A stretch of DNA of 64,000 nt from ZC4RG30 sp039932715 (GTDB taxonomy: Bacteria > Pseudomonadota > Gammaproteobacteria > Steroidobacterales > Steroidobacteraceae): contig JBDTPN010000001.1 of NCBI GenBank assembly GCA_039932715.1, positions 62,001-126,000 of the forward strand, given 5' to 3'. A model generated the notes under the pieces. It was given only the letters and a program-made list of their open reading frames with translations. It was not told the origin of the DNA and searched no databases. Of the stretch, positions 36,301 through 41,978 are shown piece after piece. The stretch's first letter is position 1. Each line of letters starts with the position of its first letter. Made by a program: the position numbers and the translations under genes.

Positions 36301-37142
36301 TAGCAGGAATGGACGCTGGCGTCACCGCACTGCGTGGGCTGGCCGTTCCAGACCTTCTTCTCATCGAAGCCGCTGGTATTGACCGCGATGTCGACTGCGG
36401 TGTTCTGAACGGGGTCGATTTCGCTGAACAGCAGAGCAGCGTCCTTGTCGTAGGCCTGGCCCCAGGCCTTGCCCGAATTGACCCCGGTATCAGTAACGAC
36501 CAACACACCATAAAGGCCCATCGCACCCTGGATCGACGGCTCGGTACCTGACTCGATCAAATAGGTTCCAGGGCTGAGGTCGTTCCAGACCAGCGCGGTC
36601 GTTGCCCCAGGGGCAACTTCCATACCAAATGAACGAACGCGCCCCACCTGCGCAGGCGGCGTGAACACGGTATCGTCCGGTCCAGTGGTGCCGAGTGTGC
36701 CCGGCCAGGTCGTTCCCTGTTTCGCGTGCGTCACGGGAGCCATGCGTACCGGGGCAGAACCCAGGCCACCACCCAGCTGGCCGACTATCACCAGCGAAGT
36801 AAAAGCGCTATTGCCGTGCTGGAAGCTCAAGTTGTTTATCAAATTGATGGTCAGCGACCCCTTGGGCACCGTGATCACCGGTGGCTGCCAGCCGCTGGTT
36901 GGCGTAACGCCAGTCTGCGGTGCGCCATTGGCTGCCGTGCAGGTTGCATTGATCGCAGCTGCTGCGCCTGTGCCACAGGCATAACCCCACATCGGTACGG
37001 ATTGCCCATCGGGCAATGCCGTGCGGGTCGGTTTCGCTGCCAACGTGACAGTGCTGGCGGCAAGTGCCTCGCCGGCAAGCAGAAGAAGACCTGCGGCCAT
37101 GCCCGTCTTGAGCATGGACGCTTTCATGATTCTGGAGTTCAT
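27348..37142 (-). CDS. Giant secreted cupredoxin-derived multidomain protein (3,264 residues)
   Basis: Start ATG 37142 chosen for an AGGGGA site 7 nt upstream and a signal peptide (SMLKTGMAAGLLLLAGEALA). Residues about 30-440 are multicopper-oxidase-like cupredoxin domains homologous to the neighbour at 37159 (PDGQSVPMWGYACG versus PDGASIYSWGYGC). The copper motifs are gone: GTYLIESGTEPSIQGAMGLY stands where HxH would be, and NLSTNNSRDGGM replaces HCHxxxHxxxGM. Next come Ig/cadherin-like repeats (about 450-640), SdrD/Cna-B-like modules with FFDKNGNGVSDEGEAGL, an IPT-like stretch, a right-handed beta-helix (about 2100-2700, IQTAIDSADPGDLILVMPGA), an abnormal-spindle/choice-of-anchor-D-like Ig domain, and a LamG-like C terminus. 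There is no LPxTG, PEP-CTERM or transmembrane anchor. Probable role: extracellular scaffold for the two adjacent oxidase-like proteins. Confidence 0.85.
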   Translation of the reverse strand: MNSRIMKASMLKTGMAAGLLLLAGEALAASTVTLAAKPTRTALPDGQSVPMWGYACGTGAAAAINATCTAANGAPQTGVTPTSGWQPPVITVPKGSLTINLINNLSFQHGNSAFTSLVIVGQLGGGLGSAPVRMAPVTHAKQGTTWPGTLGTTGPDDTVFTPPAQVGRVRSFGMEVAPGATTALVWNDLSPGTYLIESGTEPSIQGAMGLYGVLVVTDTGVNSGKAWGQAYDKDAALLFSEIDPVQNTAVDIAVNTSGFDEKKVWNGQPTQCGDASVHSCYPPVVNYDPRYYLINGVSFDRSKLNLSTLSLLAPVSPATTTTSTSGVVLLRLVNAGLRMHVPAVVGASLTLLAEDGNKLPGVPKVQDEVFLSAGKTYDVAIKPALNAGKYVPHTFPVFDRALNLSTNNSRDGGMQAFISIGGGAAAGAVGSSASANSANAVADSYNVVSGKTLNISDPAKGLIANDSGIYGVAVVGAMPAGLVLNSNGTFTYAGAPTSFNYCGNGVTAFAAPACATVTLAACSGACLGGLPLAGNGSYTSTVASQLKIAPPGVLAFATSPGALSLTVSDFDKGTCGSVNLNPDGSFAATPGATPSACSFTYNVASSSGQASAAPGTISVNFLAGNGMTFTVKDAKTGVAVTDYRWIIEEDRTFWIDPKCQVNVSPRPAGCLPLPVESLGYSFHTANMPVIAEGCQGSVSCETGQTLGGAAAVCDVGNGGCRTDSGSKIAINPGDVNLDPTKRYFISVLPGDGVNPVVGGAGGPDDNGKPFTIAAACGTYTGPTGAWEPAGAGAICGHAMGGVQISTEQVAAKSPITVVLQETPLPTAKLSVFVFQDDFPLNGENDAGGGVDVLAPNEPGLGGFEIKIFDQAGGLGDATGQVTYDQFNMPLSNSLANKMDPITGLDACPINTRGDGLVGMIPSCPKFESDGKTLSPLAGQVVVANLFPGIYEVTATPAADRIAHGEEWLQTNTLDGGKPHEAFLKPDEPGYFQEFGPGGFHVSIGFANPKTINDRKAAYCSSALNPSHTCDSSVTVQITNNHLSRTPDQRTFSSETYDHYGFTQCYVSIGEADAEDFAIEKCDADGKVTFSNMPNGVFKLAVFDQWNDIMLDGLVSTISVNGTTTKNFPVTQWRTNLYTRTFFDKNGNGVSDEGEAGLALVNTNIRYRDGSIGFFNNTDLDGYAGFNEVFPFMNWLVVDTTNTRFKSTGVHAVYDAGGQVDCSTPSPTTEVPCSQIAKNLANTSVRVALPAELRVPGAKYCDQADCPASDALGGKSTGAVFPAQAFGTTQGWQGLLGQDTFIEFGVRPFKTNENGGITGDVIYASTRPFDDPSLSLQLSWEPGVPRVTVNLYQKSVDSNGVDHLTLVDTTKTASWDDWAQGFRKDKNGNLMSYDGGNIPNMNCPGQSSDSPFFATLKDSKQWLDPSSPKKNLSAHSQFKCYDGWSQLNQVQPAPYDGRYVFPSMTKVNEATGKSAGTNCSICSAKKDADGNPMLPPGTYVVEVILPQGYELVKEEDKNILLGDVFVAPVTQQFAGLGSIFIMPDQAAVSEHYNSNSPGALDLTNNLGANPRHEGDTGSIESFWPCVGTLRTVPDLNSLFPDAGQAAPFAGAERRLCDRKEVVLEDQATVLAKFFVFSSTHIAGHFTGLITNDFAAEFDPFSPQFGEKFGPPNLPVAMRDFTGNEVARVYSDQWGVYNGLYYSSYSVNPPNPTGYVPQMSIACMNDPGQAVAADGTPIVDPAYNPAYSDFCYETPFMPGFTAYMDTPVIPTQSFADGYNLPDAEYPDGTPAIKKVVNSNASAPQGPWVKPGNPATSANVKIAIDGVNRCRSGNASRCSTPSSIGSVTVGATLVTTGAITCTQSESNPDCSPTSQSIRNNNMAQSLTDAINAHSGISGYTATRSNAIVTVTANATGALLNGTAVSVNTTNMTSPGLLALGGGAASSGGNMGITITALGQKVVQNPNFSGPNATTAPWNQKTITRTYDFGSSAGTAALVGSDGVVRPLTGVIWSTNTITGTVPDGLPNCGVAQRGQPDGQAAAKCGELVITKADGKQSIDAITVTVGGSAPWIVTPTSVVPPSGTAKTTKDYTSDFGRLGFSPIQTAIDSADPGDLILVMPGAYRENLLMWKPVRLQGVGAASVTVNADAHPAGKMDQWRRQVNCTFGLNLDGIPDRSNTGFDSADTYTCPAPMHQRVDRIPFEAIIGWDAAGNGNLAQVLQEPTLMGAYEGAGITVLGRGIRIPNNSTDFWGANSTGGAGAFADGSVYLDNGNADCTINNSTTGNNRGRDYGTSNFFCNPSRIDGISVVNSSQGGGGLFIHGWAHNLDVANTRISGNHGTLAGAINLGNGEIPDAFINDGVECGVNPPGTLVCPPIPNGTPTNGAIPFQFNVGVRIHHNMLYDNASIGDALFSGTPAGAGAITVSSGADGYQIDHNWIAGNLSTGDGGGLQHLGLSFNGKINNNYILFNQSTNPTLPTNGGGVVIEGANLDRQLNGQECGSTSDQDCPPGLGEGTGAGLVLDANLILGNSAESGSGGGVRIQQVNGSELVAFPGQQGRWYDLTVTNNIIANNVAGWDGGGVSMQDAFKVTLANNTIASNDTTASAGVLFKTLGAIYSATPPPGCTPTTDPTLPQNPNCTQDNAQHGPQPSGLVVMANTPNLADAMNDLALVMCPPTGFGYSGGILGINGDCRKLSKPSMSNNLFFHNRSFSVDIVGAGTGLQSQQNLIALAPALDQATTAECAAPPVGIRANFYWDVGLRTDDLTSGLIPAGTKLTMDHSILSGDPQNVIVATANRPVTPDSLVAPFCNGARVAPENGGHGYQAPPGASETTSLAQVFVFDGIQPTATVDEGHNWLNLSYGPLTLNRAVWTNQTGANAPELMVAGSGAGTAGGAYSIPGTSPAVNSGTNSGLPATTAHDFFGNTRARSNANPADIGAVECQVNCTGSVVISVGVAPATLAYGNVIQNSASAVKNVTLTNNGNGPMTGITLTFTGPYTRSGGSCPAAPFQLAAGQNCTVGVVFQPTVLGSVSGTLAVAGSGTVTGSPVALTGTGVAIPTRPALGVLDNFNRTNASNLGLTPTGATNWSQPLSGVNAALKVSSSPTNQALCTPAPGFAGLLFNCTLNGAMWNGAGNVFGNRQAAAFTVTSGIAGDRLILKGTGGSSNAPQNYVRIELTGNSVTVATTTTMGLTTASSTTITNGNSTFASGDVLTALVDASGLTTVWKNSTYVGSVALPSDALWTTGGGRIGMQIPNNQRVDNFAGGTVP

Positions 37143-37158
37143 TGTCATTCCCCTGCCA

Positions 37159-38820
37159 CTACTTCGCTTCATCAATCGTGAAAACCCAGGGATCGACGAG
37201 CATCATCATCATCATTCCGCCGGGGAAGATGTTGTTCGTGGTGATCTCGCGCTCGTTATGCGAGTGCCACATGTAGGCGAATCCCGCTTCTTCACCTGGG
37301 TCGTTTGCCACCGTTCCGGATGGCGGAATGGGCGTGCTGCCCACAGCACGCACCGTGGCTTCGCCGCCCAGATATGGACTGCCGCCATACCACGCGCCAT
37401 TGGCCACGATGGTCGGATCAGGCAGCGTAATCGGGCCGTCGTCTCCCACGTTGCCGAAGGGCTTGCTCTCGAGCGACTTGCCGTGGTCGCCGCACCACTC
37501 GTAGTAGTTCGGCTCTGAGCCGGTGGCGTGACCAGCAGCGGTACTGCCATTGGTAAAGTAGCCGTTCGCGTCAGGCACGCAGTGATTCGAATCGTCATTG
37601 GTGACGATGGCCACGCCATTTTTCTTGCCGTGACCGAAGACATCCCAGTTGAGGCCCTTGCCCGTCCACTGGAAGATGCCGTCCATCGCCAAGCCCGGTG
37701 TGGTGCTGGTCGTAAACATCAGGGGACCAGCCAGGCTGCCAGCGCCGTTTAGCAGCAGATTGCCGTCGCGCGCCAGTACTCGGACATGGTTGGCGTGTTC
37801 ATGGAAGGGATGCTGCATGCGCCCCTGGCCAACAATCCGCAACAGCACCAGCTCACCCGGATGCATGTGCGGATTTCCGTTATAGGGCTGGTGCGGGTAC
37901 TGCTCGGCATAGCTGGGGTCCGTATCGTCCGGGAACGAACGACCGTTGATCATGTAATAGGTCGGATGGTAGGGCTCAGTTGCCACTGTCATGCATCCGG
38001 TCGAGACGGCGCAGGGAACGCCGGACTGTTCCTCAGCCTGGCGATGAATCACCGGATCCAGTTCCGAGAACTGGAACAGGTACTCGCGGTCGTAACAGGC
38101 GGCGGGGTGATCGTAGGCCGCCGCGGCAAGGCGCTGATCGTCTTCATCCGCCTTAAGCGGAACCTTGGCGCCTGGCCCAAAGCAGGTATTGGGTGAGTTG
38201 GCCGTCTTTACGTAATTCTTGGGTAGATTGCCGCCTGATCCGGTGAGCTTGGGAATGACGACCAGCGCGCCATAGAGGCCCATCTCCACCTGCAGGTCAC
38301 CCTGTGTACCGCTGTAGTAGGAATGCGTGCCGGGCGTCTTGGCAACAAATGAATAAGTTACGGAGCCGCCAACGGACGCTTCCTTTGCCAACAGGCCTGC
38401 CGAGCCGCCAATTGCGGTGACATCAAAGCCCGGGAACAGGATTGAAGTCCTGCCGGCGGCAGGAGGCAGGTTATTGGTGAGGGTTACGGTGACCGTGTCA
38501 CCTTCAGTGACTATCAGCGTCGGCCCGGGCAGCTGCATGGTGGTGCACGTGCCGGCATTCGAGTCGGGCTTGAATACAGCGGTGCCGGCCGAACAGCCAT
38601 AGCCCCAGGAATAGATGCTGGCGCCGTCCGGTTGTGAAATGAATGCGGCAGTGGCGCTGAGATTGAATGTGCTCGCGACCGCCGGCGAGGCAGGCGGTGC
38701 TACGGGCGGTGCGCTACTAATCCCAAAGGTCGCCGCCTGGGCATTGGCGACGACCATCGAGGCGGCTGCCACCAAACCACATCGCAGCAGCGGGCCGTTA
38801 ATTTTTGTCATGTTGCGCAT
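37159..38820 (-). CDS. Multicopper-oxidase-family protein retaining only C-terminal His motifs
   Basis: 553 residues from ATG 38820 (AGGAG at 8 nt); the ATG at 38826 is not well placed. Signal peptide ends near VVANAQA. The first cupredoxin domain has the fold (LPGPTLIVTEGDTVTVTLTN, MGLYGALVV) but no HxHG or HxH: LFPGFDV and THSYYSGTQ stand there. The last domain keeps HPFHEH (His337, 340, 342) and HSH (His519, Ser520, His521) before GGMMMMM. In laccases the second motif is HCHxxxH; here the type-1 Cys is Ser and the following His is lost. So it could give type-2/type-3 His ligands but no type-1 copper. It is 10 nt downstream of the gene at 38831 and 16 nt upstream of the giant gene. Confidence 0.85.
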   Translation of the reverse strand: MRNMTKINGPLLRCGLVAAASMVVANAQAATFGISSAPPVAPPASPAVASTFNLSATAAFISQPDGASIYSWGYGCSAGTAVFKPDSNAGTCTTMQLPGPTLIVTEGDTVTVTLTNNLPPAAGRTSILFPGFDVTAIGGSAGLLAKEASVGGSVTYSFVAKTPGTHSYYSGTQGDLQVEMGLYGALVVIPKLTGSGGNLPKNYVKTANSPNTCFGPGAKVPLKADEDDQRLAAAAYDHPAACYDREYLFQFSELDPVIHRQAEEQSGVPCAVSTGCMTVATEPYHPTYYMINGRSFPDDTDPSYAEQYPHQPYNGNPHMHPGELVLLRIVGQGRMQHPFHEHANHVRVLARDGNLLLNGAGSLAGPLMFTTSTTPGLAMDGIFQWTGKGLNWDVFGHGKKNGVAIVTNDDSNHCVPDANGYFTNGSTAAGHATGSEPNYYEWCGDHGKSLESKPFGNVGDDGPITLPDPTIVANGAWYGGSPYLGGEATVRAVGSTPIPPSGTVANDPGEEAGFAYMWHSHNEREITTNNIFPGGMMMMMLVDPWVFTIDEAK

Positions 38821-38830
38821 GGCCACTCTC

Positions 38831-40399
38831 CTACGAGCACGTCTTGGTTAGTGGATCAACGGCCGTGCAGATATTGACTTCAGTCATCATGCCGCCGAAG
38901 TTTTCGGCGTCATTCGCCAGGTGATCCAGCTGCGGCGTGTAGAGATAGAACTTCTGCCCTGCGTGGTACTTGGTCGTGTCCGAGGCATCCAGGATCACGT
39001 CGAGGGACTCGCCGCCGCCGAGCGTGATGGAGTTGGTGTAGTAGTCCATGTTGTTGCCGTCGAGGTCGCGCAGCAGCCGTGCATTGATGCCGACCACATG
39101 CATGCGAATGCCCAGCGATGCCAACGTGTGATATTCGGTGACGTTGAGGTCGGAAAAGCGCAGCAGTGCCCGTCCGCCTGCAGGGATGTTGATCACCGTT
39201 GGTACCGGCTGCGAGAAGTGCTCCGTGCCGTCCGATGCCTGAGTGTGCAGCGGGCCTGCGTGCACGGTATCCGGATAGCTGCGGCCGTTAAGCAGGAAAT
39301 ACTTGTCCTTGTTGTCGGCGAATGATTCCGGATTGAACGTCATGCCCACGAAGTGGAAGTTCGGATCGAAACCATGCATCTGGATGGGGTATTCGACGTC
39401 GTACTTGGTCGAGCCATCCCCGTCGTTGTAGACGTATTTTTGCCCCGCAGCGCCGATAACCGGATTGATCGGGGCCGGAGGCAACGGCGTCTGCCCGGCG
39501 CAAAGTATATCGGTGCATTTTTCGCCAGTGCCACTTGTTGCGGAGTCATGGTTTGCCGCTTGCAAGGCTGAGCGAAGGTTGGTGGTGACACCGTTCTGCT
39601 TGGGCCGGACGTAGAGTTGTCCAACCATGCCCATCTGCAGGTGCTCGGGGGGCGAGATGTGGCAGTGCCACATGTAGGTTCCTGCCTCTGGCGCCAGGTA
39701 GTAGTAGGTGAAGCTGCCGCCAACGTTGATCGCCACCGATGCATCGGGTACGCCGTCATAGAATGCGGAGGCGTTGGCGTAGCCGTGGAAGTGGACCGTG
39801 TGCTGCTCGAACAAATCAGGCCGCATGATCTGCCCGACGTTGGTCAGGGTGAGGAACAGCTCGTCGCCCTCGTCGATGGCGATCATCGGCGCGGGAATGT
39901 TTCCATTCAGCACGCCTACATCCATGATCAGGCGCGGGTCGACATGTCCGTTGAGCTTGCCGCCGTCCTCTGGATCCGGGACCAGTCCAATCGCACCGTT
40001 GAAGGTGTATCCCGCATCATCAGGGGCGCCGATCTTGATGACGTCCAGAACGTTGCCGCTATTGTCCAGGTTGCTCGTCATGAAATCTTTGGCAGTTTGC
40101 GTCCCCGGCAGACCCTTCACGATTTCACTCAGGCCAGAAAGCGGTCCGAATGCGAACAGGTAGGTCTGCGTGCCATCGCCCATGGTTGCGAAGCCATCGC
40201 CACCGGAAATCTGCTGGCACTTGATATGTGGGTTCGGAAGTTTGCTGTTCGCTTTTCCGGTTTCCCCGGCGGCATTCACCAGCGGATGCAGCTTGGTAGA
40301 CATTGGACACTGCACCTTGAACGATTGCGCACTTGCCGTGTGGCTAAGCGCAAGTCCGGCAGCGACACAGAGGACTAATGATGCGTAGCGCTTGAACAT
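38831..40399 (-). CDS. Multicopper-oxidase-family protein retaining only N-terminal copper motifs
   Basis: 522 residues with a signal peptide ending at HTASAQ. The start has GGGGG upstream. The first cupredoxin domain has HTVHFHG (His200, 203, 205) and MWHCHISPPEHLQMGM (His245, Cys246, His247, His253, Met258). The Cys-His-Met spacing fits a type-1 copper site, like the domain-1 site of copper nitrite reductase. The C-terminal domain has lost its motifs: LGIRMHVVG instead of HPxHxH and YTPQLDHLANDAENFGGMM instead of HCHxxxHxxxGMM. It is thus the complement of the protein at 37159. It is the first gene of the oxidase trio, probably with its own promoter in the 204-nt gap upstream. Confidence 0.87.
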   Translation of the reverse strand: MFKRYASLVLCVAAGLALSHTASAQSFKVQCPMSTKLHPLVNAAGETGKANSKLPNPHIKCQQISGGDGFATMGDGTQTYLFAFGPLSGLSEIVKGLPGTQTAKDFMTSNLDNSGNVLDVIKIGAPDDAGYTFNGAIGLVPDPEDGGKLNGHVDPRLIMDVGVLNGNIPAPMIAIDEGDELFLTLTNVGQIMRPDLFEQHTVHFHGYANASAFYDGVPDASVAINVGGSFTYYYLAPEAGTYMWHCHISPPEHLQMGMVGQLYVRPKQNGVTTNLRSALQAANHDSATSGTGEKCTDILCAGQTPLPPAPINPVIGAAGQKYVYNDGDGSTKYDVEYPIQMHGFDPNFHFVGMTFNPESFADNKDKYFLLNGRSYPDTVHAGPLHTQASDGTEHFSQPVPTVINIPAGGRALLRFSDLNVTEYHTLASLGIRMHVVGINARLLRDLDGNNMDYYTNSITLGGGESLDVILDASDTTKYHAGQKFYLYTPQLDHLANDAENFGGMMTEVNICTAVDPLTKTCS

Positions 40400-40603
40400 A
40401 CGTACCCCCTGGTTGGAGCCACAGCTCCGCCAGTCGCCAGTTGCTTTGAGAAGAGAGACCTACCCACGGAGTGCACAATCGCTTGCTGCGAGCGATAGGG
40501 GTATCACTCAAATACTGGATACGAGGGGGTGGGTATTACGGTAGGAGAAAGAGCATCGGTTAAGTTGGCCTTGCGACATTCAACATAACGATGTGAAAAC
40601 TAC
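40400..40603 (-). promoter_or_regulatory. Upstream region of the oxidase genes with an inverted repeat
   Basis: This 204-nt gap lies between the last pseudopilin and the first oxidase gene. It contains ATCGCT-N7-AGCGAT at about 40478-40496 and GGGGTATCACTC and GGGTATTACGG segments. There is no T-tract for a clear terminator. It probably holds the promoter and an operator for the oxidase genes; no specific regulator is recognisable. Confidence 0.35.
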
Positions 40604-41095
40604 CTAGGGATTCCGCGCAGGAATGCGCGCGCGCATGTTAGGCCGATATACGAACAGCCAATTGCAGTAGCACTCCGCATTTTCAAATGCGCGGTCCGCA
40701 CCAATGAAATTGGCCTTCTTGATGGGTGCTCCGGTCGATGTGCTCACTACGCCCATGACTCCGCCCTCCGGCGCCGCAATGACCTGCCAGTCGGTGCTGG
40801 CTGTCATCGGATCCACGTACAGCCGCCGCAGGTGTCGGTGTACCTGCGGCCAGCGATCATCCTGCAGAAGGTCCTGAAGTGACGGCGGGTAACTGTGAAC
40901 ACCAGATGGGGTGTCGATGTAATAGCGACCGATGGCAGCGCGGATCTGGTCGCCCGAAAATAGCAGTTCGGTTTCCTTGTCGCGGCGTATCTGCGCACTC
41001 CACACCACGCCCACTGTTGCCAGCGTGATGCCAATGACTGCTACTGCGAATAGCAGGCCCAGGTAAGTAAAACCGCGCTGCCTGGACCTGGCCAC
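40604..41095 (-). CDS. Minor pseudopilin lacking Glu5
   Basis: 163 residues from a GTG at 41095, 5 nt past the previous stop; the frame is open to 41323 but that part is a shadow of the upstream gene. The prepilin signal is short: RSRQRG then FTYLGLLFAVAVIGITLA, so cleavage after Gly is expected. Position +5 is Gly, not the usual Glu, as in tip pseudopilins of the GspK kind. The rest (LFSGDQIRAAIGRYYIDTPS, YPPSLQDLLQDDRWP, RRLYVDPMTASTDW) resembles other pseudopilins with a C-terminal Pro-rich tail. It belongs to the secretion operon. Confidence 0.75.
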   Translation of the reverse strand: MARSRQRGFTYLGLLFAVAVIGITLATVGVVWSAQIRRDKETELLFSGDQIRAAIGRYYIDTPSGVHSYPPSLQDLLQDDRWPQVHRHLRRLYVDPMTASTDWQVIAAPEGGVMGVVSTSTGAPIKKANFIGADRAFENAECYCNWLFVYRPNMRARIPARNP

Positions 41096-41099
41096 CTGT

Positions 41100-41489
41100 C
41101 TACCACTCGCTGATCGCGCTGCCATCCTGGCCCTTGCCAGGGGCGCCGCTGTGTACGTCACGGATGCCAGGGTGATCCGGGTCTTCCGACACGACCATCT
41201 GCCAGCCTTCTGCCGATTTGAGTATCGGATCCACCGGCACGGACCGGATGTATTTGCGTTCCACCAGCGCCATGAGCGAGTCCGGATACTGACCCAGGTC
41301 GCCATAGTGCTTGTCGATGGCATCGCGCATCACGTCCAGGTCCGCACGCAGCACCGTTTCGCGCGACTTCTCCAGCGTTCGAAAATAGCGCGGCACGGCA
41401 ATGGTCAGCAACACCCCTATAATGCTCATAACCACCAGCAGTTCGATGAGCGTGAAACCGCCGCGCGCGCGCAATGACTTACCAGTCAC
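41100..41489 (-). CDS. Type II secretion pseudopilin (GspG-like)
   Basis: 129 residues from a GTG at 41489, which overlaps the previous gene by 11 nt; the frame to 41615 lies inside that gene. Prepilin motif RARGG then FTLIELLVVMSIIGVLL with Glu at +5. The globular part has DLDVMRDAIDKHYGDLGQYP, VERKYIRSVPVDPILKS and a final DVHSGAPGKGQDGSAISEW, a calcium-loop-like end seen in GspG-type major pseudopilins. Confidence 0.85.
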   Translation of the reverse strand: MTGKSLRARGGFTLIELLVVMSIIGVLLTIAVPRYFRTLEKSRETVLRADLDVMRDAIDKHYGDLGQYPDSLMALVERKYIRSVPVDPILKSAEGWQMVVSEDPDHPGIRDVHSGAPGKGQDGSAISEW

Positions 41490-41958
41490 GGTAGGCAATT
41501 CCGTTAAGGCCCTTGCCGCTGGACAGTGACAACACGTCGAATACATCTTCGCCCGGCTGCGGATCGGACGGTGGGCTGGCGTAACTGCGCAGACCCCAGG
41601 TCTCGCCTGGCGCAACGTTCTGGTCCGGGAAGAATGGATCGCGCGGCAGGCGGCGCAGGAAATAGATCTGCACTTTCGTCTCGCTCTGCTGGTCTTCTAC
41701 TCCATCAACCAGAACTTGCAGCGACGGCGGATAGCCCGAAGTATCCGCTTCCGCCTTGACCCGCCCCTGATCCACAGCCTGCTTGTACGCGTCGATGGCA
41801 GTGCGGATCTCGCGCAGGCCAGCGCGCAATTCGCTTTCCCGCGCCCGCTGTGCGGCCATGCTGGCCAGCGGCAGCGCCGCACTGGCCAGCACACCGATGA
41901 TGGCTACGGTGATCACCAGTTCGATCAGCGTGAAGCCCCGGATGGTGCGATTGCGCAT
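41479..41958 (-). CDS. Type II secretion pseudopilin
   Basis: 159 residues. Prepilin motif MRNRTIRG then FTLIELVITVAIIGVLAS, with Glu at +5. The body has SELRAGLREIRTAIDAYKQA, SGYPPSLQVLVDGV, FLRRLPRDPFFPD and a final LSLSSGKGLNGIAYRDW. The three pseudopilins here share this GspG-like plan but differ in length and tail, so they likely form a pseudopilus with the GspG protein at 49738. It follows the secretin gene by 20 nt. Confidence 0.87.
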   Translation of the reverse strand: MRNRTIRGFTLIELVITVAIIGVLASAALPLASMAAQRARESELRAGLREIRTAIDAYKQAVDQGRVKAEADTSGYPPSLQVLVDGVEDQQSETKVQIYFLRRLPRDPFFPDQNVAPGETWGLRSYASPPSDPQPGEDVFDVLSLSSGKGLNGIAYRDW

Positions 41959-41978
41959 GGGAGGCAGCTACGTCGCGC

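Noticed and set aside
27348..37142. Calling the giant protein an active Mn(II) oxidase
   Set aside because: All four copper-binding motifs are missing from its cupredoxin region, so an oxidase activity of its own is not supported.
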